Shown in pieces: positions 9,335-21,400 of a stretch of DNA of 64,000 nt (positions within the stretch are counted from its first letter, which is position 1; each line of letters opens with the position of its first letter). The notes under the pieces are model-generated. The model was not told where the DNA came from and searched no databases. It saw nothing but the letters and a program-made list of their open reading frames with translations. The stretch comes from Rhodopirellula sp. SM50 (GTDB lineage: Bacteria; Planctomycetota; Planctomycetia; Pirellulales; Pirellulaceae), in NCBI RefSeq assembly GCF_002289565.1, contig NZ_NTFY01000060.1:124001-188000 (forward strand), given 5' to 3'. Made by a program: the position numbers and the translations under genes.

Positions 9335-10311
9335 GTTTGTTTGAGCACCTGTCGACGGAGATTTGTCTAACGTTTGCGGCGATCGCAGGACTGCTGTTGC
9401 TTGCCAACGTGATCTTGATCTTACGCAAGCGTGCCGATCCCGACCGCGATGACACAGAATTAGTGCTTCGCGTCCGGACGTGGTGGATCATCGTCGGTTG
9501 CTTTGCATTCATGATTGCCGTTTCCAGAACGACTGCAGTCGCTTTCTTGGGATTCGTCAGTTTCCTCGCTTTCAAGGAGTTCTTGTCACTCATCCCGACG
9601 CGGCGGGCAGATCATCGAGTGTTGTTCTGGGCTTACTTGGCGATCCCGTTTCAGTACTGCTGGGTTGCGATCTCCTGGTACGAGATGTTCGTGATCTTTA
9701 TTCCGGTCTACATGTTTCTCGGACTTCCGACTCGCATGGTGTTGATCGGCGAAACCAAGGGGTTCCTGCGCGCGATCGGGACAGTTCAATGGGGGCTCAT
9801 GACAACAGTTTTCAGCCTCTCGCATGCGGCAATGTTGATGATGATCGAGCCGAGTGATTCGGCCCGCGTCCCCGTGGTTTGGGCAGACGAAGCCTCCAAG
9901 GCATCCGGGGGCGCGGCCCTGTTGGTGTTGCTGGTCTTGCTGACTCAGTTCAACGACGTCGCACAGTTTTGTTGGGGAAAAACGATCGGCAAGCGGAAGG
10001 TCATTCCAAAGGTCAGCCCGGGAAAGACGGTCGGCGGATTGATCGGCGGCGTCGCGTCCACCATCGCCTTGGCGGCCTGCATCGGCCCCTGGTTGACATT
10101 TCTTGACCTGCCGCGATCGCTATTGGCCGGGTTGATCATCGGCGCTGCAGGCTTCGCGGGCGATCTTTCGATTTCCGCACTCAAACGCGATCTAGGCGTG
10201 AAAGACGCCGGCCATACGTTGCCCGGACACGGGGGAGTCCTGGACCGAGTCGACAGCCTGACGTACACCGCCCCGCTGTTCTTTCATTTCATCTATTACT
10301 GTTACGGTTGA
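9331..10311 (+). CDS. Phosphatidate cytidylyltransferase (CdsA/YnbB-like)
   Basis: 326 residues from the ATG at 9331, which overlaps the previous stop codon (ATGA); a longer in-frame extension back to 9112 lies inside the previous gene and is rejected. It makes CDP-diacylglycerol from CTP and phosphatidic acid in the inner membrane. Many hydrophobic helices are visible, and the C-terminus carries the complete family signature: SALKRDLGVKDAGHTLPG followed by HGGVLDRVD. Metal-binding Asp and the CTP-binding basic residues fall inside this motif. Its position between a CDP-alcohol phosphatidyltransferase and a PlsC-like acyltransferase suggests a dedicated pathway: the acyltransferase makes or remodels phosphatidate, this enzyme activates it and the first gene product attaches the head group. 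A housekeeping cdsA is presumably elsewhere. Confidence 0.92.
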   Translation: MSLFEHLSTEICLTFAAIAGLLLLANVILILRKRADPDRDDTELVLRVRTWWIIVGCFAFMIAVSRTTAVAFLGFVSFLAFKEFLSLIPTRRADHRVLFWAYLAIPFQYCWVAISWYEMFVIFIPVYMFLGLPTRMVLIGETKGFLRAIGTVQWGLMTTVFSLSHAAMLMMIEPSDSARVPVVWADEASKASGGAALLVLLVLLTQFNDVAQFCWGKTIGKRKVIPKVSPGKTVGGLIGGVASTIALAACIGPWLTFLDLPRSLLAGLIIGAAGFAGDLSISALKRDLGVKDAGHTLPGHGGVLDRVDSLTYTAPLFFHFIYYCYG

Positions 10312-10314
10312 ACG

Positions 10315-10962
10315 ATGACGGACCTGCTGCGCTTTGTCTACTTTTTGTTCATCGTCCGACCGGTCATCTTGATTGTGATCGGTCTGAATGTCCGCCGATC
10401 AAATCAATTGCCAGAAAAAGGGCCGGCCGTTATCGTCGCCAATCACAACAGCCACCTCGACACGATGGTCTTGATGACCCTCTTCGGGATGCGGCGGTTG
10501 AAGGATGTTCATCCGGTCGCCGCGGCAGATCATTTCTTGCGCAACCGGCTAATGGCATGGTTTTCGACAAAGATCATCGGAATCATTCCGCTGGAACGCG
10601 AAGTGAAAGGTGTCCGCCGAGACCCTCTGGCTGGAATCTGTGAGGCACTCGATGATGACAAGATCCTGATTCTATTTCCCGAAGGCAGTCGGGGCGCACC
10701 CGAGATCCGGGAAGATTTCAAAACGGGTATCGCGCATGTCGCCAAACGCTACCCCGAAGTTCCCTTTACGCCAGTTTTCATGCATGGTTTGGGACGTTCG
10801 CTTCCCAAGGGCGAAGGCATCTTGGTCCCTTTCTTTTGCGACGTGTTCATCGGCCCGCCGGTTCATTGGACCGGGAAAAAGGACACATTCATGCAAACGA
10901 TTTGTGATGCCATGAACGAACTGGAAGCGGAAAAAGAAATCCCGCGTTGGGAGCCGTCTTGA
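10315..10962 (+). CDS. Lysophospholipid acyltransferase, PlsC family
   Basis: 215 residues, a typical length for 1-acyl-glycerol-3-phosphate acyltransferases. Seen: an N-terminal hydrophobic segment (FVYFLFIVRPVILIVIGL), the catalytic NHNSHLDTM motif (HX4D), the segment IIGIIPLERE, and the FPEGSRG motif that binds the glycerol-phosphate. The gene begins three bases after the stop of the CdsA-like gene, so it is the third gene of the same operon. It is expected to form phosphatidate, the substrate of its neighbour, at the inner face of the cytoplasmic membrane. The cardiolipin synthase gene ends 12 bases away on the opposite strand, so four phospholipid genes meet here. Confidence 0.92.
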   Translation: MTDLLRFVYFLFIVRPVILIVIGLNVRRSNQLPEKGPAVIVANHNSHLDTMVLMTLFGMRRLKDVHPVAAADHFLRNRLMAWFSTKIIGIIPLEREVKGVRRDPLAGICEALDDDKILILFPEGSRGAPEIREDFKTGIAHVAKRYPEVPFTPVFMHGLGRSLPKGEGILVPFFCDVFIGPPVHWTGKKDTFMQTICDAMNELEAEKEIPRWEPS

Positions 10963-10973
10963 GGTGAAAAGGG

Positions 10974-12416
10974 TTAAAGGATCGGAGCGAACAGGCGTGC
11001 GATTTGCGAGATCGCGACCGACCACCAGCGCCGCGCGGCAAGTGCGTCGCGTGTGATTTCTCTTGAATTGGCAAAATCCTTCGACAGCATCTGTTCGACT
11101 TCGTCCGTAAACTCATCGTCGATCGTCAGCACGGTGATTTCAAAATTCAATCGAAACGATCGGTTGTCGAAGTTCGCAGTCCCGATCGCCGAAGCGTAGC
11201 CATCGACCAGAACGACTTTCTGGTGCAGAAACCCATCACCATACTCATACACCTTCACTCCGGCTTGGATCACCTGATTGACGTAAGACATCGCGGCAAA
11301 CTTGATCCACGGTTTGTCTGGTAATCCGGGGATCAAGACACGCACGTCGACACCGCGAAACGCTGCCAATTGCAGCGCCGTGATCACTCCTTCGTCGGGA
11401 ACAAAGTAGGGTGTCGCGATCCAAATCCGGTCATCGGCTGAATTGATCGCATGTGTAAAGAACAACCCGCAGGTCTCGTAGTCATCGGCGGGACCGCTCG
11501 GCAGCACAAACACCATCCGGTCATGGTCTTTTGACGGCTGCGGTTCCCAACTGACCGCGGGCATCGTTTCGGTCGCCCAGTACCAGTCTTCGACGAAGGC
11601 GAGTTGCGTCGCGAGCACGGCCGGACCGCTGATCGACAGGTGTGTATCGCGCCAGGGAGACAGCCTCGGGTGCTTGCCGATGTATTCGTCCCCGACGTTG
11701 TGCCCTCCCACGAACGCGATCCGGCCGTCAACGACAACGATCTTACGGTGGTTACGAAAGTTAATCTGAAATCGGTTTCGCCAGCCCCGCGTCGTTCTCA
11801 TCCCCGTGACGTGGACGCCGGCGGCGGTCAGTTCGTTGACGAACGCCTTGGGGATGCCGCTGGATCCGATGTCGTCGTACAGCAGGTAGACCGACAAACC
11901 ACGTTTCGCTTGCGCGATCAGCCGGTCTTTCAGTTGTCGCCCCAGCGAGTCATCGTGGATGATGAAGAACTGAACCAAGATGTACGTTGTGGCCGCATCG
12001 ATTTCCGCGAAGATCGCGTCGAAGGTGGCTCGTCCGTTGACCAACAGTCGCGTGTCGTTGTTTCGAGTGAAGCGCATCCGGGCGAGTTGTTCCAACGCAC
12101 GCGCGTCTCCGAACCGCGAGCCCAGGTCGACGGTGTAGGGCGCCAATTTGCGGCGGACGTCGTCCAAGTTTTCGATCGCATCACTGGTCCTGTCACGACG
12201 CAAATCGACGTAGCCTTGGAATTTATTGCGTCCGAAAATCCAGTACGCAGGGACCGCAAAAAAAGGCCACGTGATCAGAGTGATCGCCCAGGCGACGGCA
12301 CCCTGTGAGGTCCGAGTCGTCATCACCGCCTGGACGGCCGACACAATGCCGAGCACCACGAAGACAAAGACGGTGACTCCGAAGAGCGACAGGTTGGTGG
12401 GCGAGGGTTCGATCAT
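10974..12416 (-). CDS. cls: Cardiolipin synthase, phospholipase D superfamily
   Basis: 480 residues, the size of bacterial Cls. Two N-terminal transmembrane helices are visible (LFGVTVFVFVVLGIVSAV and AWAITLITWPFFAVPAYWIF), followed by two HKD catalytic motifs: NHRKIVVVDGRIAFVGGHN near residue 220 and LHQKVVLVDGYASAIGTAN near residue 395. The enzyme joins two phosphatidylglycerols to give cardiolipin and glycerol, or uses phosphatidylethanolamine, at the inner membrane. The gene converges on the three-gene phospholipid operon, with 11 bases between the stop codons, and is probably transcribed separately. The upstream gap of only 40 bases to the end of the giant gene on the same strand means readthrough from it is possible. 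Confidence 0.94.
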   Translation of the reverse strand: MIEPSPTNLSLFGVTVFVFVVLGIVSAVQAVMTTRTSQGAVAWAITLITWPFFAVPAYWIFGRNKFQGYVDLRRDRTSDAIENLDDVRRKLAPYTVDLGSRFGDARALEQLARMRFTRNNDTRLLVNGRATFDAIFAEIDAATTYILVQFFIIHDDSLGRQLKDRLIAQAKRGLSVYLLYDDIGSSGIPKAFVNELTAAGVHVTGMRTTRGWRNRFQINFRNHRKIVVVDGRIAFVGGHNVGDEYIGKHPRLSPWRDTHLSISGPAVLATQLAFVEDWYWATETMPAVSWEPQPSKDHDRMVFVLPSGPADDYETCGLFFTHAINSADDRIWIATPYFVPDEGVITALQLAAFRGVDVRVLIPGLPDKPWIKFAAMSYVNQVIQAGVKVYEYGDGFLHQKVVLVDGYASAIGTANFDNRSFRLNFEITVLTIDDEFTDEVEQMLSKDFANSREITRDALAARRWWSVAISQIARLFAPIL

Positions 12417-12456
12417 GAACCAATTGTATTACCTGGCAAGCCGGATGCTTACCCCA

Positions 12457-15400
12457 CTAGGACGTGCGATTCAGCAGAACCACAATGTCCTTGGCCAGCG
12501 TGTCGATGACGGCCAAATCGAGCAGGCCATCTTGATTGAAGTCTGCCAAGGCCATTTCCATCGGGTTTCCGCCGACGCTGAATCGAAGTTCATCGGCAAA
12601 GGTTCCGTCTCCGTCGCCCAGGTAAACCGAAAGATGCCCGTCGAAACGATTCGATATCACCAAGTCAATGTTACCGTCGTCATTGAGATCCTCGGCAAGC
12701 ACGTCCCGCGGTGAGTCGCCGACGGTCAACGTCGCCGCGACAAAGAAATCCCCACTGCTGTTTTGCAGCATGATCGTGACGTCGTCGCTGTCCTGGTTCG
12801 ATGAAACCACGTCGATTCGGTTGTCACCGTTCAGATCCGCGGTGACGACGGCATTGGGAGATGCACCCGAGTGTTCACTCGGGACCAGGTCTTGAAACGC
12901 TCCAAAGCTGCCATCGGCTTGCTGCAGGCTGACCGCCGGAGTACCGGCCACCAAGTCGCTGCCGATCACGACGTCCAGCAATCCGTCACCGTTGACATCA
13001 GCGTCCGCCGACCCCAGTGCCCTGACAGGGGCAGTGATTAAAATCGGGTCCTCAAAGCTGCCGTCACCATTGCCCATCAGGATGGTAACCGTGCCCGAGA
13101 CGACAGCGATCAAATCTAATTCGTTGTCTTGATCGAGGTCAACCACTTCAAACGAACGCGGTGTGCCTTGGAACTGAGAGTAGACTTCGATCGGTGTGCC
13201 AAGCGAACCGGTACCGTCGCCGAGCATCAGGACGATGCCCGAACCGTTGGAAATGGCGACATCCAGATGGGCGTCATTGTCGAACAGGCCGACTCGTGGA
13301 GCGAACGGGTTTTGCAAACCGCCGAACATCGTCGGCGCGCCGAACGTGCCGTCCGCGACGCCCAGATTCACGATCACCTGATCCAAGGGAAGATTGGTGC
13401 TGATCAAATCGAGGATCCCATCGCCGTTCAGGTCCCCCGTCGTCAAGGTCTCGGTGGTTCCGAGGTTCGTGCCATCGGAAACCTCGGCGCGCACCGGCTG
13501 CAGAAACGTACCGTCACCCAGCCCGTACACCATTTCGACTTGGTGCTTGAAAACATCGACTTGGGTCGGAATCACTACATCCAGATTCTGGTCGAAATCA
13601 AAATCCGTCAACAGTGGTTTAATGAAGGCGGTCGTTTTGGAGGTGGAGAAGAGGTTGGTGCTGGAGAAATCACCGGCGCCGTCACCGAGTAACACTGTCA
13701 ACTGGACTCCGCCAAAGTCACCGACGAGGAGGTCCAGATTTGAATCTTTGTTGATGTCGCCGACGACGATCGCATCGGCCTCAATGCTGATCGATTCGAC
13801 CAATTCGTCGGCGAACGTTCCATCGCCATTACCGAGCATGACGGAGACGCTGTGGTCAATCCGATCGCCAAAAATGAGGTCCAGGTTTTGGTCGTCGTTC
13901 AGATCCGCGAGCGCGACCGCTGACGTCCGAGTGCCCGATGGATCGGGGGTCGCGATCGCCGAAAATGTTCCCGATCCGTCGTTGCTGAAGATCGTGGCCA
14001 CATCATTGCGAACGGCAACGACGTCGTTACTGCCATCACCGGTGACATCGCCGACTGCCGAGTCGAGCGCGGTGAATCCGAACCCGGGATTCAAGACGGT
14101 CGTGAACGTTCCGGCCCCTCGATTGAGAAACGTCTTGATTGAGCCGTTGCTCGTCGTCGCAAAAACGTCCAGGTCCGAGTCTCCGTCAAAATCTCCGACG
14201 GCCAAATGATTTGGATAGGAACCGGTTTCAATCGATTTGCCACCGAATAGAATCTCATCGTCCCCGAACGTCCCGTCGCCTTGGCCGAACAAGATCGCCA
14301 AGATCTCACGATTGACACTGATGTTGATTTGGAACTTGTAACGGATCAGAACGTCGTCGATTTGATCTCCCGTAAAGTCGCCGACGAACAATTGGTCGGG
14401 GATCCCCGTAAGTGGGTCACGGATCGGATCGGCAAAGGTGCCGTTGCCGATGCCCAGGTAGATGTCCAGCGTGTGGAACGGGCCGCCGGGGCCAGGCTCG
14501 ACGGCGACGGCAAGATCGGGAATCAGGTCGCCGTTGAAGTCCCCCGTGGCCGTCGCTAACGCCCCGTCAATGAGCGGCAAAGTAAATCCCGGAAACAGGG
14601 GTTCGTTCGTTGCCGGAACGGCGGGCACACTAAAGTCGGTCAGGATCGGCGAACCGCCCAGCGGATTCCCCGGCACGTCCCGGACATTGGCGGCATCGAT
14701 CGTCAATTGGTAGTCGCCGATTTCCAACAATTGATACGTCAGTCGCGCCGACGTCCCGTCGGGAGCCACAAGCAGATTCACTGGTTCGACGAGATCCGAT
14801 GAAGGACCGGTGACAAAAACGTTGGTCGTGTCGATCGATGCGATCCGTTCAGAAAAATCGACCTCGACGCTCATGAATCCGAGCGGGAATTCATCGTTGT
14901 TGTTCAGGCTGATCGAAGAGATTGTCGGCGCCACGTCGTCCTTGATCACCTCCAATTCCAGCAACTGCGAGAGCGATGCGTTGCCGCCGGTGTCTGTCCC
15001 GCGAACCTGCAACATCAAGCTCTCCGACGTCGCACCACCGGTCAGATTCGGCACCAATGCGGTCACGTCGAACGGAAACGAGACGTCATTGCGGACCACG
15101 ATTCCGTCGACCAACAATTCAACGCTACGAAGTTGCACGTCGTCGCTGACCGATAACTCGATCGGCAACGATCGACCTTCGAACACCTGAATCCCAGCAG
15201 ACAATGCATCCACATCCGCACTCGAGGCATCGATCGATACGGTCGGGGGAACCCCTTGGTCGTCGAAGGCCAAGAAATTGACGACTTGCAAGCCATCGAT
15301 ACCGTTGGCAACGTAGCCGATGCCGGCGGCGATCACGACGTCCGACGGTGCCGATGGCAAGCTGACGCGCGCGCGAAATGTTTCCGCAGTCGTCGCCGTG

Positions 15401-18400
15401 TTTTCAAGATCGGTGACATCGACAACATCCAATACCGGGGTGTCGACCGGATTGCCGACGATCAAAGCCAGCCCGGTTCCGTTGGCGGCGATCGCCGTCG
15501 ACGCGCCGACGCTGGGATCCAGAACGTCCGAATCACTGATCAATGTCGGCACATCCGGATCCGAAATGTCGACGGTGACGATCCCACCACGGTCGTTGCT
15601 TTCCGCCGTCGCAATGACCACTCCGTCCCAGACGAACAACCGACCGGCGCCATTGGGAAGTATCACCGAGCCACGTGGGGACATCGTCAGCCCCGTGACC
15701 TCAATCACGGACAACGTTTTGTCGCTGCCCATCGTGTACAGCATCGGCCCCAGACGAACCACGTCGGTCAGTTCGCCGAGATCCAACTGTTGCAGAATCG
15801 TGCCGGATTCCATGTCAACGCTGACCAGAGACGTCGAATTTGCGACGAAGGCGATCGAGCCGAAAACGTCCAGGCGATCGGCTTCGATGTCGACTGACCG
15901 GATCAACGTTGGAAGCATCGGGTCGGAGACGTCGACCAATTGCAGACCACCGGTTCCCGTCGCGATGGCAGCCAGGTTGGCGGACGCGGCGACCGCAACG
16001 TCGGTGGCGTCACCAGGTAAATCGAGCTGCCCGAGCGTGATCGGATTCATGGCGTCTGAGGCGTCAATGATCGCCAGCCCGTGTGAACCTGTCGCCACAT
16101 ACGCATTCTGAACGGACGTGTCATCGGTTGACCCGACGAGTTCGATCTCGTTGGCCTGCCCCATCAACGGTAGGCTTGCCAACGTTCCGATCGAAACCGA
16201 CAACCCGCTCAGTGGGTCGAGTCCCTGCCTCAGCTCCGCATAGTCGAACACTCCATCGCCATCGGTGTCGGGATTGGTTGCCGACGTGCCGACGGCGAAC
16301 TCCGCGTCGTCCGGCAACAGGTCGCCGTCTGAATCCGGGCTCAGGCTGGCAACAAAAGACGGTTGCGTGACATTCGTCACCACCCCGGTAGCGGCCGTTT
16401 GCCCAAGCGATTTCGCTACCAATCCGGTGACGGGATCAAACAACGTGACTTCGTAAGCGGCCTGGGCCGTCAAAAAGAACTCGTAACTACCGATCAGGTT
16501 GGTGGTCCCGCGCAGCACCGGCGCCGCCGACAACGCGGGCATCTTGATCGCGACAAAGTCCTCGCCGACCGAAGCTTGCGGCCCCGAGGCCGGAATACCG
16601 GTCGCAATCACGCCGCGACGGATCACCGGATTGGCCGGATCATTCGACATGAACGTCAGCGTGCCGCCCTGGATGCCGAGCTGTGTCGCTCGGACCGACA
16701 CATCGATGTCGATCGATTCATCGACGGCCAACGCGATCGGCGTGTCGGGGAAACCGGCGGGAAGGTCGACGGGTTGGAATCCCAGCGATCCGGTGATCGA
16801 AGTGATCGAGAGAGGCTGGTTGCCGGTATTGCGAAGCGTCACAAATTCGGCACGCGTTTCCGACTGCGCCAACGTGATTCCTCCGGCGTTGTTGTTCTCC
16901 AAAATGACCGACAATTCGGGGTCGGGCGAGCGCGCGTTTCCGGTCAGCCGGACCGTCGTCGGACTGCTCGGGTCATTGCTGGTGATCACCAATTGCGTCT
17001 CCACCACTCCGCTTTGCGTCGGATCAAAGCTCAGCGAAAACGGATGGGCAGACGTCACACCCAAAATGCCGTCGGGAATGATCGTGGTGTCATCATCAAG
17101 TCCGTCAATCACGAACCCGCTGCCGACGTCGGCGAGACGTGCAGAGTGGATCACCAAATTTTCACCGCCCAGATTCAACAACTCAAGGTTTCGCGTCAGG
17201 CGGTCACCTCCCGTTCCGTCCACCAGGATTTCACCGAATTCGAGTAAATTAAAAACGCCGACAGCGTCATCGGCGTCCGAGACGCGCAAGGTCGCAGTCG
17301 AGAGGCTGGAACTGGGGGTCAGTTGCAAGGCGATGTCATGATCGTCCAACGCTTCGTCGATCGCCAAAACGACGGTGCGGACCGTCGGCCCCACGACATC
17401 AAAGTCGTCCGGTGCGACGATCCCGATATCAAACTCGCCCGCCAACAAGTCATCGAATAGAAAGCCGCCGTTTTCGTCGGTGACCGTTTCGCGATCACCG
17501 AGCGTCAGCGAACCGCTTTCATCAAGATCCATGTAAACGACCACGGAGCTGACGCTGACGTCTCCCTGTCCGTCAAAGTCGTTGTCATCAAGGACTGCGC
17601 CGGCGATCCTCCCTTGTGATCGATGACCGAGTGACAGTGTTTCGGTTTGATTCGCAGCGAGCGTGACACGTTGCGGTTGGTTCGCCACATCCACGCGACG
17701 CACCGAAAATTCGCCGGCGGCGAGATCGGTGAACGAGAAAACGCCCTGCTCCGATTCCGGATCGATCGTTTGGTCGTCGTTCAGGTCGACATCAGCGCTG
17801 GTCGTCGTCGACAACACGTCTCCCGTGAGCACATCCACCAGTTCGACCGCGATGCCGCTGGCGCCGCTTTCGCCGCTGTCTTGCACACCGTCGCGATTCG
17901 TGTCGTCAAACACCAGGCCGGTGATGATACCGGCCGGAGGAGATTGAGCGGCCAGCACGAGGTTTTCGAAACGTGCGGGACCAATCGCCGGCGTGATCTT
18001 GAACCGCAGATCCGTGAATCCTTGTGCGTCCGTCGGAACGTCCCACGTGAATGATCCATCGCTATCGACCGTTGCGTTGGATGGCCCGACCAGCATGGAT
18101 GCGATTTCGTCCTGGCCCAACGACAGCTGACCGGTGAAGGTCGATCCCGGATCGGCAAACACGTCGAACTGGCCGGTCTCCGGCGGCACCGTCGGGCTTG
18201 GACCCACGATGCCGATCGCCTGTCCGCCCCGCTGGCCCGCTGATCCGAACACATCGATTGCCACCACCTCCAATCGGTACGTCTCGCCGACGATCAGTGG
18301 TGTGATCAGCAGCGTGTCGGAAAGCACAACCGAGGTTTCGTTCGCACCGACGACCAGGGACTGTTGCAAGTCCGCGCCGGCAGCGTTGTCCGTCAAACCA

Positions 18401-21400
18401 ATGCGATAGGCCTCGGCTCCGTCGACCGCATCCCACTGGACCTTCAATTGGTTCTCGCCCACCCAAGCGGCAACCACGTTGTCGACGACGGCCAAGGCGC
18501 CGTTGTCGGTGATCTGGAAACCCGCGTCCACGTAGTCGCTCGTGACAAGCGGTTTGCCGGGTTCGTCCAACACGCCGAACACAAAGTATTCGCCGGCCGG
18601 TAGATCCAGATTTGACAAGTCGATCACGGTCGATCCCGTGCCGTCGAAGGCAACGGCGACATCAGCGGCCAGCAGTGCTCCGTCGAAATCGTTTTGATCG
18701 GTGTCCAAGAACAGCGACACGGTGGCGTCTTCGGTCGTCTCGGTCGCGACGAAGTCAATCGTGAGACTGCTTTCATTGCCACTCAAGTCAACGTTGGTCA
18801 GTTCCAGCGTGGCCGGTTCAACGCTCAAGAACGACGTGAATTGCGTTTCACCGAGGTCGTCGTTTTCTGGATCGACCAGCCGGACGGTCCAGTTGCCCAC
18901 CATCGGCTCAACGACAACGACGTTGCGATCGGTCTCGGAGGAACCGATCACAATGATCTCCTGCCGACTGTCGAAATCGGATTCGACGATCACCGTACCG
19001 GTCGGATCGACCAGCTCGATTTCGGCCGTTGTCGACACCGTGTCCCATTGTGTGGCGAAGAGGGTGAACGGGGTGTCGGCTTCGATCGTGAAGGTTTTCT
19101 GCCCCGTAAATTCGCCTTCGCCTTGACTGGCAATTCCGCTGGCAACTCCGCTGGCACCGGCAATCTCGGCTGCTTCTCCGAGACTCGTGATCAGATTGGG
19201 GAACTTGGCGGCCAGAAAAACCTGGACGCCGGCGACCGCCGTGACGGGATTGCCGTTGAATGGATTGGTAAACAGAGGAATTTCGCCCCAGAACGCAACA
19301 AAGTCGTTCTCAGAAATGCCGTCGTTGGTGAATTGAACGACGCCGGATGCGGAACCGAGCACCTTTCCTTCGGCAAAGCCCAGTGGAAATGGCAGGGAGT
19401 CGGGCAATTGGGCAATCGCTTTGCCTTGGCCGGCGACATCAAAGTTGCTGTTGACCGCCAGCGATGCGAACTCACCGCCGTCTAAACCTTCCAGCCGAAG
19501 CAGGCCACCAAGGGCTTCCAACTTGGCCTGAATGACGACTGACGGATCGACAAAATTTGCCACGACTTTGCCGGTGCCGACCAACAGACCACCCTCTTCG
19601 TCTCCGCCGACGACGACTTGGCCGCCGACCCGGAAGCCTTCCAATGAAGCGCTCCCACCGACATCGATCTGCAACAGGTTACCGGGTTCGAACGTCGCAC
19701 CTCCGAGAAAGCCGGGCAATGCAAACCCTTTGAACAGCTTGTTGGTCGCCGGCCCCAAGGTCGATGTCAATGACGCGATGAAGTCGATACCGCGGACCCC
19801 GTCGGTCAGATCTTTGACCCCCGAACCGATTGCCTGCAAGTACATCGGAGTGGTTCCCATTTGGAAACCGACGCCTCCGTTGAGTTCGCCGACGCCGACG
19901 GCGACCAAATCCAATTCCCCGCCCTCGAATCCGACCAATGCGTTGATCTCTCCGGCTTTCTTGAACGGCGTCAGGACACGCGCGAAACCCAAATAATTGT
20001 CGTTGACGGTGTCGATCTGCAAAAACACATCTTCGACCGTGGCCAGTTTGCCAAGCTTCCAGCTTTCCAGTGCGATCCGTCCGACGGCATCCAACCCGAG
20101 CGTGCCGTCGGGTTTGAATTCCAGCCGGATGAACGAATCGTCCGGCGGATCCTCCGGTTCCGGCGCACTGTCGGCCTTGGCATCGATCGTGGCCAGGTCG
20201 GGTTCTTCCTCCAAGGCGAAGGTCCACGCTTTACCCAAACTTTCGCTCAAATCAACCAACGCTTCTTCATCTTCCGGTGATGCAAAAGAAGCCGCAATCC
20301 GCAGTTCGGGATCGAATTTTGGAAACAGCAGCTCCAGCTGGCCGCGTAACAAGAATCGATTTCCACGCTCGACGCCCAGGTCATCGACGCCACGCTTTTG
20401 GAATTCCAGGCTCAAGTCCGTCGCTTCGGCTTGGACTTTAAAGATCGTGAATTTTTGATCCGGGAACGCGACCGTCGCTCCGGTCAGATCCACACCGGCT
20501 GTGGTGATGATCACCGAATTGTCAGAGTTTTCGCCGGAGCCGATGTCGATTTCGACGTTACCCAATTTGTCCGGCAAGGTGATCTTTCCCCGCAATCCTA
20601 AACCGACGCCCGTTTCGGGCAAGAACATGTCGGTCACGGTGAACTTCAGGCCCGCCAAGACAAACGCGTTTTCTTTCGGCGGCTGATCGGGAACGTCTTG
20701 ACTGGGGAACAATTCAAATTTCTTGGTCATGCGATTGATCCGCAAGACCTTCTTGTCTTTCTCTGTCAAAAAGACTTCCGGACCGAACCCGGGAATGTCT
20801 TCCAGCAGGTTCGTCGTGATCGATCCGGATAAGAGGAAGAATTCCTCGTTTACTTCGAACGTCCCGTTGATCGCGAACAAGGGTTCGAACGTCGGTCCGG
20901 CGAGACCGATCTCGACTTTTCCTTCGATCGTGAAGCGTTGATTGATGTCGCCGGTGACTTTGCCCGAGACACGCCGAATGGCGAACGGATCGAGCTGAAT
21001 GGCGTCGGCCGCGTTGATGGGGATCGCAGGCAACGCTTCTCCTTTGTGAGACAACGTCAGTTCGCCCGACGGGCTTTGCAATCGGTCGAGCAATTCCGTC
21101 GACAAGACACTGAAGGTTGCCGATCCCTGTGAACCCACGAACGTGATGTCTTGATCGTCGCCGGCGAAACTCATGTCTTGGATCGGCCCGGCAACGCTCA
21201 GGTGCAAAACCTTTTTCTCGTCCGCGGCCGGTTGTGAGTCCGCTTCCTTCAAGACATTGGGAAAGGCTAGTTTGGCATCTTTGGCGACGATCAATGCATA
21301 CAAGAACGTTTCATCGGCAAGCGGTGCACCGCCACTGGTCGCGGTGACCTTGACTGTGCCGGTGTAGATCTTGGCATGATTGGTGTTCGGGTCGTCATCC

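Noticed and set aside
13394-14209. 271-residue plus-strand frame and many others opposite the giant gene
   Set aside because: Low-complexity Ser/Pro/Thr-rich sequence produced by reading repeats of the minus-strand protein backwards.
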